Positions 11,641-23,649 are shown, counted from the first letter of the stretch. The stretch: DNA of 64,000 nucleotides from Hyparrhenia diplandra (GCA_015847255.1 JADLZK010007205.1:62001-126000), one strand, 5' to 3'. The notes: generated by a model from the letters alone, not told the origin. Numbers and translations: made by a program.

Positions 11641-13119
11641 ATGGCTCAGATGATCTCCACCATGCCCATGCTGGACGCCGCCCCGCCCGCGTCCGCCATT
11701 ATGCCCAAACTGCAGGCCGCCGCCGCGTGCCTGGACGCGCCGCCCTCGGGCATCACCGTCGTGTCGAGGCAGCACGTTCTCCCCGACGCCGCGTCGGCGA
11801 TCGGCGACCTCACGCTGTCCGTCTCCGACCTGCCCATGCTGTCGTGCCACTACATCCAGAAGGGGCTCTTCTTCCCGGCGCCCGACCTGCCCATGTCCTC
11901 GCTCGTGTCGCTGCTCGTGTCGTCGCTGTCGCGGGCGCTCGCCGTCGTTCCGGCCCTCGCCGGCCGCCTCGTCACGCTCCCCGACGACCGCATCGTCATC
12001 CGCTGCAACGACGCGGGCGTGGACTTCCTCCACGCCGTCGCGCCCGGCCTGTCGCTTGACGACTTTCTCGTCCCTGACGCCGACGTGCCGACCAAGCTGA
12101 CAAAGGACCTGTTCCCCATGGACCGGACCGTGAGCTACGAAGGCCACCGTCGCCCGCTCACGTCGTTCCAGGTCACCGTGCTCGGTGACGGCGCCGTCTT
12201 TATCGGCATCGTCGCCAACCACGCCGTCGTGGACGGCACCTCCTTTTGGCAATTCTTTAACACCTGGGCGGCCATCTGCCGCGGTGAATCGCCCAGGCTG
12301 CCGGACTTCCGCCGGAACTTCTTTGGCGAGTCCACTGCCGTCCTCCGCTTCCCAGGCGGCGTCGGCCCGTCGGTGACCTTTGACGTGGACGCGCCTCTCC
12401 GTGAGCGCGTGTTTCACTTCAGCGCTGACGCGATTCGCGAGCTGAAAGCAATTGTCAACCGTCGTCCGAGCGCTGGCCAAGACGCCGAGGTTTACGGCAA
12501 GATGGCGCATGACCCCAAGAGTCCCCAAGTGCGCGGGCAGATCTCGTCGTTCCAGTCTCTGTGCGCGCAGATATGGCTCGCGGTGACGCGTGCCCGCAAA
12601 CGCCTGGCGCCCGACGCGACGACGACGTTCCGAATGGCGGTGAACTGCCGGCATCGGCTGCAGCCGGCCATCTCCCCTGTCTACTTTGGCAACGCCATCC
12701 AGAGCGCTGTGACCACGGCGACGGTGTCGGAGCTGGCTCGCAGCGACCTGAGGTGGGCCGCGAGCAAGCTGAACGCGAGCCTCGCGGCGTACGGAGACGG
12801 CACGATCCGGCGCGCGGCGGCGGCGTGGCAGGCCGCACCCCGTTGCTTCCCTCTGGGCAACCCCGACGGCGCGGTGATCACGATGGGGAGCTCGAACCGG
12901 TTCCCGATGTACGAGGGCAACGACTTCGGGTGGGGCCGGCCCCTGGCGGTGCGGAGCGGGCGCGCCAACAAGTTCGACGGCAAGATGTCGGCGTTCCCGG
13001 GACGCGCCGGGGACGGCAGCGTGGACATCGAGGTGTGCCTGCCCCCGGAGACCATGGCGGCGCTGCTCCGCGACGCCGAGTTCATGCAGTACGTGTCGTG
13101 CCCGTCGCATCTGTTGTGA
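11641..13119 (+). CDS. BAHD-family acyl-CoA-dependent acyltransferase
   Basis: Single-exon, 492-residue protein, a normal length for BAHD enzymes. These are cytosolic enzymes that transfer acyl groups from CoA thioesters to alcohols or amines of specialised metabolites. The catalytic HxxxD motif is HAVVD at residues 194-198, where His is the general base. The structural DFGWG motif is at 428-432. The N-terminal block near residues 42-78 (LPDAASAIGDLTLSVSDLP, then HYIQKGLFFP) resembles the clade annotated in Arabidopsis as At3g50280-like acetyltransferases; the substrate cannot be read from sequence. The frame is open back to 11443, but the TATA box at 11468 puts that extension in the promoter. 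Met4, Met8 and Met10 are alternative starts. The reading frame is complete, with no indels. A long antisense frame (11590-13266) is a GC-composition shadow. Confidence 0.93.
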   Translation: MAQMISTMPMLDAAPPASAIMPKLQAAAACLDAPPSGITVVSRQHVLPDAASAIGDLTLSVSDLPMLSCHYIQKGLFFPAPDLPMSSLVSLLVSSLSRALAVVPALAGRLVTLPDDRIVIRCNDAGVDFLHAVAPGLSLDDFLVPDADVPTKLTKDLFPMDRTVSYEGHRRPLTSFQVTVLGDGAVFIGIVANHAVVDGTSFWQFFNTWAAICRGESPRLPDFRRNFFGESTAVLRFPGGVGPSVTFDVDAPLRERVFHFSADAIRELKAIVNRRPSAGQDAEVYGKMAHDPKSPQVRGQISSFQSLCAQIWLAVTRARKRLAPDATTTFRMAVNCRHRLQPAISPVYFGNAIQSAVTTATVSELARSDLRWAASKLNASLAAYGDGTIRRAAAAWQAAPRCFPLGNPDGAVITMGSSNRFPMYEGNDFGWGRPLAVRSGRANKFDGKMSAFPGRAGDGSVDIEVCLPPETMAALLRDAEFMQYVSCPSHLL

Positions 13120-13620
13120 TGTACTACCGGTGCCGTGCGTGCGGCCAAGTGGGGCCATTGATCGGCCGCGTGACATGCCATCGGGCGGTGTCACTGCTGC
13201 TGTTCGATTGCTCGGTCGTCCTTGCCATTGGGTTGTACTCCTATTAGCTAGTTGTTGCCAAGACATTGTATCTGTCTCGCTTTCACGGAGAGCTGCGTGT
13301 AATGGTGTTGTTTAGCAACTACTAGTACTACTTTGAATATGGAAAATGACTCTTGTGCTGCAGCCTGCAAGCGATGCAATTACAAACAAGTTTCTGAAGA
13401 TGTTTGCATGACACTGCAGAATGGTTCATCAGATCGTGAAAGCTATATACTCCCTCCAACCCTAGAAAATAAAATTAAGGAAGTTTGACTTAATTCAAAC
13501 CCATAATTCACAGCATAGGCGGAAGCTGAATATTAACCTACAAGCTCACATGATCTAGCAATATATTTCTTAAAAAAACGTTATATATTTGTTGGTACCC
13601 TATTTGGATCGTATTTATTC
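13120..13620. other. BAHD 3' flank with one MITE-like end
   Basis: This holds the likely 3' UTR, though no clear polyadenylation signal was identified. CTCCCTCCAACCC near 13451 resembles one Stowaway terminus, but I found no matching partner nearby. Confidence 0.35.
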
Positions 13621-13758
13621 ATAGTGTTTCGTTGCTTCAAACCACACGTCTATTGTGTATTATTGTGTTATACGCTAAACATTAGTCACATAGTGTTTCG
13701 TTGCTTCAAACCACACGTCTATTGTGTATTATTGTGTTATACGCTAAACATTAGTCAC
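13621..13758. repeat. Perfect 69-bp tandem duplication
   Basis: 13621-13689 is repeated without a mismatch at 13690-13758. The unit starts ATAGTGTTTCGTTGC and ends TTAGTCAC. Perfect identity means a recent duplication or an assembly duplication. Confidence 0.95.
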
Positions 13759-13847
13759 ATAACTAGTTAGTTGATTGCATGATGTTTGAGGCACTGCCTT
13801 GTTTGAAACCTATAACGTAATCAAACAATTACATAAAGTAAAGGGGT

Positions 13848-14302
13848 TGTCACAGCCGCGATGCGGTACGGCGGCGGTGACGATGCGGGTGACACGGCCG
13901 CAGCGGCGGCAGGGGCAGGGCAGCGCGCGTGTAGGCTAGAAGGCAAAGGCGGTAGTATATTTTTATTTTTATTTTTAGCTTAAGAGATTACATCCACTTT
14001 ATATTTATAGTCGCTATTAAACATGTATTGCAAGGAAGAATCTAGAAAGTTTTCTTATAGGTTAGGAACTTCCTTTTCTAAACAAAAAGATATTCTTTTT
14101 CCTAATCAAATCCAATTACCAAGCAAAAAGGAAAACAAACTCTAAGATATTTCATTTCTAAGATAATTTAGTTTTAGAAGAAGTCGCGGAACGGCGGTGG
14201 TGGGCGGTCGCGGGCACACCAGGGGGCGCCCCCCTACTGACCGCGCCCGTCTTGGGCCGGCAACCCCTCTTCCAGGCCTAATCAATCTCTTGGGCTGTGA
14301 CA
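13848..14302 (-). mobile_element. Solo LTR, ~455 bp
   Basis: It begins TGTCACAGCC and ends GGCTGTGACA. The flanking five bases are GGGGT on the left and GGGGC on the right, an imperfect target duplication. A minus-strand TATA-like CTATAAATAT lies at 14001-14010. Its layout (GC-rich ends, AT-rich centre with a TAGAGATTACAT-like block) resembles the LTRs at 623-3645, so it may be a distant relative. No internal retroviral region is attached. Confidence 0.6.
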
Positions 14303-14310
14303 GGGGCTTT

Positions 14311-15178
14311 GGCATTTCTACCCTCGTTTTTAGTTGTAGTGGTGATTTTATATATATATATAAAAACTTTGTGCTTTTACCCTCACGTTTTCAAAACGAA
14401 GGGAGAGTCTACCCCCATGTCTGTTATGTACCCCTAACGATGTTAAAAAGGACAACTTTGCCTATCCGTTTCTACCCTTTTTGTGAGGTTTGCGTTTTTA
14501 CCCTCACATGTTAACCATTGTCTAGCAAGCTGAAAAACGACCAACTTGTGGCCCATATGTCACCTCCTCCTTCAATCTTAAGCCATCGTGGAAGGATGTC
14601 AACCAACGAGATGGAGGGGCCAACGGGCACTACAAGACACGGTCGCGAGCCTGGCCTGCCTCACGGGAGCTCTTGGCTCAAGCTTCCCCAACGCCGGCCA
14701 AACGGGACGTGACTCGGCAGGCGAGCCTACGCCGCAGCGACCGTTCCCTTCCTGTGCTAAACCAGGGTTGGGTGGGGAGGATCCGATGGATCCTGGGGAG
14801 GGTTGGCGTCGCAGGTTGTCCCTACTCAGTGGCGCGGCCGTAGGTAGCGGCATCGGATGCACGGATATCGGGGAGGGTCGCCGCCCATTTGGGGGGGGGG
14901 TCCAGCGCCCCGGAAGGAGTGTCGCCCGGTGGGGAGACTCATGGTAGCGTAGTATATCTGTGTGACAAACAAACGACGGAAGATGACAAGGCTGAATTGT
15001 GTGGAGTGAAAAAGCCTGAGGGCATTTTAGTCTTTTGGGCTGCCAATTTTTCCCTTTTGTTTTTTCTGGTTGTTTATTATTACCTGTCCGGAGTTAAAAA
15101 AAAGAGGGTAAAAACGCGAAGCTAAAAAAGAGAGGGTAAAATCACCAATGACTTGTAAAATAAGGGTAGAATCATCAA
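14311..15178. mobile_element. MULE-like TIR element with GC-rich core (Pack-MULE candidate)
   Basis: The left end (TTCTACCCTCGTTTTTAG, then GTGGTGATTTTA and TTTTACCCTCACG) is inverted at the right end (GAGGGTAAAAACGCG, then GGTAAAATCACCAATG and AAGGGTAGAATCATC). The imperfect terminal repeats exceed 80 bp. The core, about 14530-14950, is GC-rich and unlike its ends, as in Mutator-like elements carrying host gene fragments. I could not identify a target duplication or the captured gene. Confidence 0.5.
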
Positions 15179-15592
15179 ATTTTCTAAAGTAAAACTTATG
15201 TAATAGTCACTAAATAGGACGTACACATGTGGTAGAACATGGCTCCTATGAGGTTTGTTTCATATTCCACATCTTTCTATGGACTCACAAATTTTGCCAG
15301 ATCCTCTTGTATATATTCAGGTCGGATTCAGTGCAAACAACAATTTAATAAATAATGAGCATGGCTATGAGTAATAAAATAACAGAAACAAAAATAAATA
15401 TGATCTAAATAACCTTAAATAGATCATCAATAGTTGGATATACGTAGGTGCTTGTATTTTTATTTTATCATAAAAGTCTAGGACTTAAGATCAGTCAGGC
15501 CGATAACCAGCTAAGCTATACGCTCAAATCGCTTCAATGGATCCTCTTAGCGACGTTGACCGAAGCATATGAAGCAATGTAAATTCTCTGTC

Positions 15593-17474
15593 GGCTGTGT
15601 TTAGTTCCTAGGTTTTTACCAAAATTTCTAAAATTCTTATCACATCGAAACATTAAATTTATCAAAAGACGTATGTCCGGAGTATTAAATGTAGGTAAAC
15701 AATAAAACTAATTGCAAAATTTTGATGTATGTTGCGACAGGATTCTTTTGTACCTAGTTACCCCATAGTGGGATAATATTTACCACAAACAAACGAAACA
15801 TGCAACAATATTTTTCTGTTCTCTACAGTGCTTTATTGACGAATCTTTTAGATCCCTGAAAAAGCACCGTAACACACTATAGCACTGTTGGTGTTTCTTA
15901 ACGCACACAGAGAAATCCGCAAGCGCACGGAAATACCGTTGTAGCACTTCACCCGGTGGTAAGCAGGGTATCGTATTTTACACAAGGACGGTCGCGCAGC
16001 AGGCTTTTCTTGTCTATGTCAACCTAAGGCAAGGGTTTGTTTTCTAAGAGTAGCGAGGTATCTATAGGCTAAGTTTTCCAAGCAGTGATTTCTAAAGTCT
16101 GTTGTCTACTCACTTCGGGCACCGGCCCGCGCCCAACTGGGCAGAGTCCGGCAATTAGCTCTACGATACAGCCGAACGTGGGGGGATTTCGAGGGACGGA
16201 CAAGGCTTGTCACGACCAAGCCGCCTACCCCCTCAACCGTGGGATGCACCGCAAAAGGTAGGTGAACGCTAGTCCAAACACCACGTTTGCACTATTGGTC
16301 ACAGTTCTTGATGTTGGCCAAGGTTCTCCGGTCAAAGAGTTCCTTCACCAAGAACTAACGCTCTTTAACGAGACAATCTACCAATCCCGCAAGTCTACAA
16401 CAGCTAAGAAATATACGAAGGAAATTAAGTAGCTGCAAGATAATCACAAGACTCCTTACCAAAGTGTAAGTAGCTTGCAGAGGTACAAGCCGGGCGCGGG
16501 TACCGACAAAGTCGGCACTCCGTCCTCCTAGGAACCGCGGAACACCGAGGGGCGAACCGGCAACTCCGGGTAGAAAGAACAAAGCTTCTTTCTAGCTTTT
16601 CCCTCTCTCACTTTCTAGAATTAGAAGATAGAAGAAGAAGTAGTAGAAGAAGAAGAAGATCTAATTCTACTCTCTTGCACAAGTGGACTGGTTTCTCCTT
16701 GGAATTTGTTGTGTAGAGAGGTGAAGGAGGGAGCTATTTATACACAAGGGGGAGGGGCCTAAGTGCTAAAAATACCAAAACCGACCTAGGAAAACCTTCC
16801 ATATCCGCCAAACCGACCATCTAACGTCGGTAGTGTCCGTTTTGGAAGGTGACAAACCGCCTCCCCCAAAGCTGGGCCGAACCGCCTCGGCGGCCGGGGT
16901 GCGGCGCGCACCAGTGGTCTGGTGCGCGCACCACCGCCGGGGGCCGGCTTTGGCTCGGGCTTCGGCAGGCTGGGCCTCCTTGCTGTGAAAAGTTGTCTGG
17001 TGGTCTTGGCCCTGCCTGGTTTTGTCGTTTTGTTCCGATTCTTGTTTGGGCTTGCCATTTGCTTCTTTGGGCCTTTTTCTATTTATTGGTTTTATTTCTT
17101 TTTCTTTGTATTTTTGGCCCAAAGTGATCATTCTTGAGTTGGTACCTGTAAGTCCAAATAAACACCAAAACTTTGGAATATGTTAGTTGAAATCCCTATT
17201 TCTAGGTTGTTTTTGGTGTAGGTTGACTGTATTTAATTTGCAGTTGGTTACCGTCAACAAGCACGTTTCGTTTGTTTGTGTTAAATATTATCTTACCATG
17301 GGGTAACTAGGTTTAAAATATTCGCCTCGCAACGTACATATAAACTGTGCAATTAGTTACTTTATTTAGCTACATTTTATTCTCTATACATACGGCTTTT
17401 GGTACATTTCGATGTGATGGAAATTTTGGGAGCTTTTGGTTTTTCCTTTGATGTGACTAGGAACTAAACACACC
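15593..17474. mobile_element. TIR MITE split by a solo LTR
   Basis: The left end GCTGTGTTTAGTTCCTAG is inverted at the right end CTAGGAACTAAACACACC. Interior blocks also pair, for example the region near 15660-15790 with 17270-17440. Without the LTR at 15886-17259 the element is about 500 bp. It resembles the abundant grass MITEs with TGTTTAGTTCC termini. The flanking duplication was not resolved. Confidence 0.7.
15886..17259 (-). mobile_element. Solo LTR with perfect 5-bp TSD
   Basis: It starts TGTTGGTG and ends GTCAACA on the plus strand, and is 1374 bp long. AGCAC flanks it on both sides (15881-15885 and 17260-17264). A minus-strand TATA box TATAAATA at 16735-16742 sets the orientation. 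There are no internal genes, so this is what remains after LTR-LTR recombination. It is inserted inside the MITE at 15593-17474. Confidence 0.85.
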
Positions 17475-18335
17475 AGGCCACCACACCAGCAGTCCAACAC
17501 CCCAGCACGCAAGTAATGTCAATGTTGCAAAGACATGTTTGGTTGGCTTCCAATTTTTGCCTCGACCAAATCCATAACGTGTCAAAATTAGTAGTCATTA
17601 ATTAGTTCATTGTCAAAGATTTTACACACCAAGGTTTGTGGCCAAAGTTTTAGCAAGTCTCTGGACAGTTCTTATAAAATAAGTAAGTAAAAGAGGAAAT
17701 GATAAACCCTTGATTTTGGTAGTCAACCAAGCTTACCTACGATATTTTGTCCTAACGTTGCTAACTGGATTTTGGTAAGCTCAAGTTTTAGCTTGTCATC
17801 ATTTTGGTTGGATAAAAATTGGGAGAATTGTTTATTTAGGCCTAGAAAAAAGCCTCTTTACTTATCTAGCCTTTTTTTCAACTTTGTGTATTTAGCCTTA
17901 AAATAAAATTTCATTACTTATTTGCCCTAAGAAAGTAGGCCAGATAAGTAAGTAGCCTTTTTTTAGAGCCTAAATTCTTCTTAAGTCTCGTATCTGAAGA
18001 CGGTCACTTTGCTAGCACGTCGACCGTTTTCTTTCTTTGGAGCAGAGCTAAGCCCATCGACCGTTGGGTACGGAATCTCCTCCGTTGCTGATGCTCGCCC
18101 AGCCCATGAAAGATCAATACACGCCTTAGGGGCCCACTAGCTTTGATTGTTAATGGCCGCGGCCCATGGGCCACCAGATGGCCAACACATGGTAAAATGT
18201 CCAGGAGGTTTTTTTTTAGACTTAAAATGTCCAGGAGGGTTGGACCGATTGCAACCTATAGGCACACAAAACCTCCATGTCTTTTTCTATTCTTTTCCTA
18301 TACTATACGGCAAAATAAACGTAGCACGAACTAGA
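17475..18335. other. Intergenic DNA, nothing recognised
   Basis: AT-rich with no supported gene. It ends at the 10-bp target duplication of the MULE. Confidence 0.4.
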
Positions 18336-18345
18336 GATATTGCTG

Positions 18346-21300
18346 GACTCACTAAATCGCGGACGACCGTGAGATAAGCTAACTCGCGGTCGATCCCTGA
18401 CACACGCAACTTTCCTATTTAGGAAAGCGTCTATTCTCTTTCTCTTTTCGTTTTTGGAAGGTTGACAGACGCGTCTAAGATATCTGGTCTAAGATATCTG
18501 CTCTGCTTGTTTGCTTTTCTTCTGCTCTGCCTTCTACATATATTAGGCAGAGAAATTGACTTAAAAAGGCAAATTTTTTCGCAAATAAGTTACAATAGTT
18601 GAGTTAAAAAAATCTAAATTTAAAAAATAACTTATACATATGCGGACCATTCTCTTTCAACATCTTGACTCGACCGTGATACTAGGATAAGTATGTTACA
18701 TTACTTGAGTTAAGAAACTGAACTTTCAGTGATAACTTATAACTTCCATTCTCTTTCTCTTTTAGTTTTGAATAGATATAAAAAAATTGGAAATTCGTTG
18801 GTAATAAGTTTATGACATTCTCTTTTTGGTTAAAATGATTTTCTTTTTCTTTTTAGAGACATAAATCATTCAGGGACAGTGGTATAGGGATAATAACGGT
18901 GTGAAGATCAAGCGAAAGCAAGTTTTATAATACAAATAAGTTAATAACTTGTTAAACTTTATCATCTATTTGTATAACAACAACACTGAACACAAAAAAA
19001 TCTTCATTGCCGACTAATTGGAGGCAATGACTTCATCAAATTCTTCTTGAGATATTTTTCGTCGTCAGGACAAATAACAAATAACTTGAAGAAGTTGACC
19101 ATCAGAAATAATCTGTGAAGCACAAACCATGATATGAAATATTTATTCAACTCAATGATCCGGAGGATATTTTTGTATAAAAACAACATTACTAAGATTG
19201 TAGAATTAATCTATTGAATAAAACATGTATTAATTATATTCTGCAATAAAATATTACACGGAGTAGTTTGATCATGTGTAATTTATGAGGTTTATACCCC
19301 TGTGAAGGTTAACAAGTGTTAAAAAGAAACACAATTTACATATTATTTCGAGCAATAAGCTATTGAGTAGGAGAAAATCAATATCAATAAAAAAAGTATG
19401 AGAAGAATTACATGTTGTTCTACAATATTGCGTATTCGAAGTTAAGACTTGTCGATTCTATGGATGAATGCACAAACAAGTATGTCAAACTTTGACGTAT
19501 TGCTTCTGCACGACCATCCTACCATTACCATAGTTTGCAAAGTTAATAAATAGAGATGTTTATATTTATAAAATGTTATGATATTATATCAGAAAAACTA
19601 ATACCTCTTTGAAAAAAGGATAGCTTTATCTGTTTATCATCATAAGATTTCTAAATTTCAAGAACATATACTCCTGCATCATTCCTGGATCAAAAAACAA
19701 CTTTTTTAATATAAATAATTTAAAGTTGCAAACAATCATATTGATTTTGAATCTAAAAAAATAACTATTGAAAAAAACTTACTAGCTTGTAGAGTTGGAG
19801 ACACTTTAAAATCTATTTCCAGGGTGTAGATATGAACTCTTCTTGGTAGCGGATATGCATGACTGTAAGTTGGTAAATGTAGGATTATACCATGCTTCAC
19901 CTACAACGTCATGGCGGAGACTTCGGATGGGACTGTTAGAAGTGTTTTTACGGACTCATGCAATGGTAAATGCAACATTTGATACAACATTTAGCATCAA
20001 TCTATATGATTTGCCTTTTGCACCTATTATTGGCGTGAACAACCACGGGAAAACTATTCTATTTGTTGTGCGCTACTTAGAGACAAAAAAAACTGAAACA
20101 TTTGAGTGGTTTTTCGACGCTTTTTAGCCGCCAACGATGAAAAAATGCTAATGCTATCCAAATCAAGTTTCCAGCAGCCATCGGGAGGTTTTGTTTTTGG
20201 CACATTGTCAAAGAGCTTAAAAGGAAAAACATCTCCTTTACAGCAAGAGTAGGGCTTTTATAAAAAGTTGAAATATGTAGTGAAAAACCCATTCACAGTT
20301 AAAGAGTTTGAGAAGAATTGGAACGAGACACTTAATAAATTTCTAGGAAGAGAGAATAATGCGATGAACTAACTATCTGTACAACATACAAAGGTTTTGT
20401 GTGCCTAATTATTTCATGAGCAGCTTTTACCCGTTCTCTAGCACATTTGGATGAAGTGAGAGTACAAATGCTCTATTCAAAGGATATGTTTTCGCATAAG
20501 GATACAATTGTGAACTTTTTTGTTGCATATGAACAAATACAGGAGAAACATGTCGACGCTGGACTGGTGTAGATTCAATTCAGAGGTAAAAAAGACAAGC
20601 AAATGGTCCTATATCGGACTCGAGCATAAAGCAACAGACATCATACTGACGGAATATTTTAGAAGGTGCAACAAGAGTTCAAAAATGCTACTGCATATGA
20701 TGCAAAAGAAGTTGTTCTTTGGCAGATATTTCAAGCTCACAAGAAAGATGGTGTCGTGGTTCTCTACCACAGCTAAGAAATTTTCTATGGACTTGTGTGG
20801 ACTTCGAGGGCCTAGCTCTAAGATGACACAAGATGTATCTTTGTTCGCACAACAATGCCCTAGTCCAGTTGGGGGGGTGGGGGGGGGAGTGTATCTGAGC
20901 ACAAATGCTCACAGGAGGGGTTAGAAGAAGGTCGAGAGAGGGAGCTTGGTCCCATGTCTCAGTGTGTGAATGGAGAGTTGATTGAGGCAAGTGCCAATAG
21001 CAGGAAACTATGTGTGTTGAGCTGTGTTGCCCCTCCCAGTGGCCCTTGAATCCCTTTTATAGTGCTAAGCGGGTACAGTGGCTTGGGCTCTGCTAGAAAG
21101 GGTAAAAAAAGAAATAAGAGAAAGGTATAAAAGTACAAGGTCGTGTGTTACAGAGGGGCCATGCCCAAATCTATGTAGCTATAGGCCTTATCACTGATGG
21201 TTGTGCATCCTCTGCTTGACTTGAGGCCTCGAGGGGATTCAGATTCTTTTTGACAAGGTAGATGTGTGAATCCCGTTGACTAGGCGAAGTCGAACGAACT

Positions 21301-22537
21301 GTTGGAAGGTCGTGCGTCTCAGAGCGAGCTCCCCGACCACCCCGACCTCTTTTGCTTATGTTGGAGTGGTTGTACGAATTATTCCCAGGGATGGGCTGCC
21401 AATGACGTCGCCTGTACTTATGTTGAGTGGAGCTGGGGGTGGTTGCTCCACAATGCGCTTGATGGGTCGAAAGCTGTCACTGTGGCTTTTAGAAGGAGTG
21501 ACCAACAGACAGGCCACAATGGTTACCCTCGTTAGATGATTCATAGCATGCAGTTTGGGAGATGGCTACAGTGCTTTCAAATGACTGAGCCCATCCCGGA
21601 GTGGTTGAACACTGTGCATTTGACTCCCCTCCCGGTTCCTTACACTAGAAGGAGACGGAAAGGTCAAATCAAACCATTTTCAATGATCAATTCTAGTTTC
21701 TACTCTACTGGATGACTATATTACTAATGAATGAAACAACCTTAAAATCAATTGTCCCTACCTTCCAATCAGTTCCAAATATTGTACATAACAACAATAC
21801 AATACATGAAACATGTTCAGTGCTCTTGTGAATTTGAATAGGGTTCTCATAACTTAAGAGGCATTTCATCAAACAACATCAGGGCATCCCTCGAGCAGTT
21901 GCAGGGATCTAGAAAAATGAAAGAGGCAGCGGTCAAGGAGGTGTGAAACCTTGACGCCGAAGGATGGACAATGCCTCCGGTGCAACCGCGTCGAGGTGGA
22001 GCCCCGCCGTCACGGGTCCCAGCGTGCCGACAGCTAGCTGCGGATGGCGGAAGAAGGAAACAGACACCACAGATCACGCCTGCCCTGAGTCCTCAGATGA
22101 GACCTCCATCGAACCGCAACACAGAAGCAAAATAAGATGCCGCCGGACAAACGCACGATGCCGGCAAGGCAGCCACATTCGGCAGCGGAACACATTAGAA
22201 AACCTAAGGTTGGAGAGGAGGAGAGGGGAGAAGTCGTCGCCGTCAGCAGGGAGAAGCCGCCGGTACCGATGATGGCACCGAAGCGAGATCCACGCTCGGC
22301 GCCGTCGTTGCCGTCGCGCTCATTGAGACCTAGTACGCCACCGCGATGGGGAAGGAGAAAGACAGCGGGGGAAGGAAGCTGGAGTAGAGCAGTGAGGGAG
22401 GAGGGAACGGTTTGATGTCAAAAAAAAAAAAAGAAAGAGAAAACCACATGAGCGCACCTAGAAAGAGAAAGAAGGAGGTCGATCGGATCGATTGCGAAGT
22501 TAGCTAACTCGTGGTCGACCGCGAAACAGAAATTGGG
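18346..22537 (+). mobile_element. Degenerate Mutator-like element (MULE), 4.19 kb
   Basis: GATATTGCTG flanks the element exactly (18336-18345 and 22538-22547), a 10-bp duplication within the 9-11 bp range of MULEs. The termini are inverted: TCGCGGACGACC, then TAAGCTAACTCGCGGTCGA, near 18356-18395. The complement of 22480-22523 reads TCGCGGTCGACC, then TTAGCTAACTTCG. A FAR1/MULE-type transposase remnant lies inside at 19843-20790. A GC-rich segment at 21950-22420 could be the 5' region of a second element gene or captured host DNA. No intact frame remains. Confidence 0.75.
19843..20790 (+). pseudogene. FAR1/FHY3-type MULE transposase remnant
   Basis: MULE-family transposases, and the transcription factors FAR1/FHY3 derived from them, share a DDE-type catalytic core. 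Here residues such as ATFDTTFSINLYDLPFAPII, then GVNNHGKTI and ETKKTETFEWFF (19960-20125), match the region around the first catalytic Asp (FDTT). Further frames give NPFTVKEFEKNWNETLNKFL near 20288 and ESTNALFKGYVF near 20456, both family landmarks. Stops and frameshifts separate the pieces, so no active protein can be made. It lies inside the MULE at 18346-22537, which suggests this was once an autonomous element. Confidence 0.8.
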
Positions 22538-22547
22538 GATATTGCTG

Positions 22548-23414
22548 CCGGTGCTGAACACGACGTCGCCACAGCGAGGCGCATGTGGTTGGCGCTCGAC
22601 AACACGGTCGCGGCAATGAAACGCAAATTACCGTAAACCGGTGGGTGGTGCATCACCAACCTGCATCGTCGTTGAGCTCGAAGACTGATTCATTATCTTG
22701 TTGTCTATAACAAATGAACTTGCTTCAGTGTAGTTTTACTTTTATTATATCAATGCGTGATCACCATGCCTTGCTTGTTTACTTCAGGGGATCATGATGA
22801 CGCATGTAAGAAGGAAATGTTGGAGATTGCTGCAATCTCACGGTAACAAGGATCCTGTTATCTGCTTGGTCTCCAACATCTTATGGATTTCCTCAGGAAA
22901 CTATTAATCAATCGTAGTCTTTGTTTTGCGGGGTTTGTTGGATCAGTCTGTCAAAATCATCCTTTCTACTCGACCATTGAGATAGCTTTATTTGATTTCT
23001 TTCCTGGTGAAGCCGCGCCAAAAAAAAAAAAAATGTTGACGTAAAAGGTGGCCACACACTGGAGTAGATCGATAAATCCTTGACACGGGCTCGTGCACAC
23101 TAGACCTAAAAATATGCAAGAGGAAGGCACAATTATTTAGAAAAAGGAAAGAGAGTGACCGTGTGTACGAAGAAGGGACTCCCTTGAAGGCACAACCAAA
23201 AATTCTAGATTTCAGTGGTGTGGTTTCTTCTAGTTTCTTGGTAAGACTTTTCCTTACTAATGTCTTGGCAAGACTTTTGTTAATAAATGTCTCCTAGTGA
23301 AATCTCATATGCTACGACTAATGATAGTGTTTTATTAACTCCATCTTTTTGTAGTGAGGGGGTGGGGGTGCAGTGGGGATTTCAGACTTTTTTCCTAGGT
23401 TATTTATTTAATTA
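22548..23414. other. Intergenic DNA, no supported gene
   Basis: Short open stretches and a poly-A run near 23020 only. No terminal repeats recognised. Confidence 0.4.
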
Positions 23415-23649
23415 CTAAATCCGTTTCAAATTGTAGTTCGTTTAACTTTTTCAACCCTAACTTTGATCACCCGTCTTATTCAAAATTTTGTGTAAAATAT
23501 CAATTCTTTTATTATGGCTTGCTTTATTAATAAATAATATTTAAAAATGACTTAAATTTGACTGTTCTTGTGCAAATTTTTTGAATAAGACAAGTGGTTA
23601 AACTTAGGGTAAAAAAAGTTAAACGAACTATAATTTAAAACAGAGGAAG
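23415..23649. mobile_element. Stowaway-like MITE, diverged
   Basis: Ends CTAAATCCGTTTCAAATTGT and ATAATTTAAAACAGAGGAAG are inverted, and both continue into a GTAGTTCGTTTAAC-type block. TA flanks each side. A second, related copy is at 28661-28890. Confidence 0.75.

Noticed and set aside
12561..13247. 228-codon alternate frame inside and beyond the BAHD gene
   Set aside because: Overlapping frame in GC-rich coding sequence without homology.
11590..13266. 558-codon antisense frame to the BAHD gene
   Set aside because: It is a GC3-driven shadow of the sense codons, with Arg/Val/Gly-rich composition and no motif.
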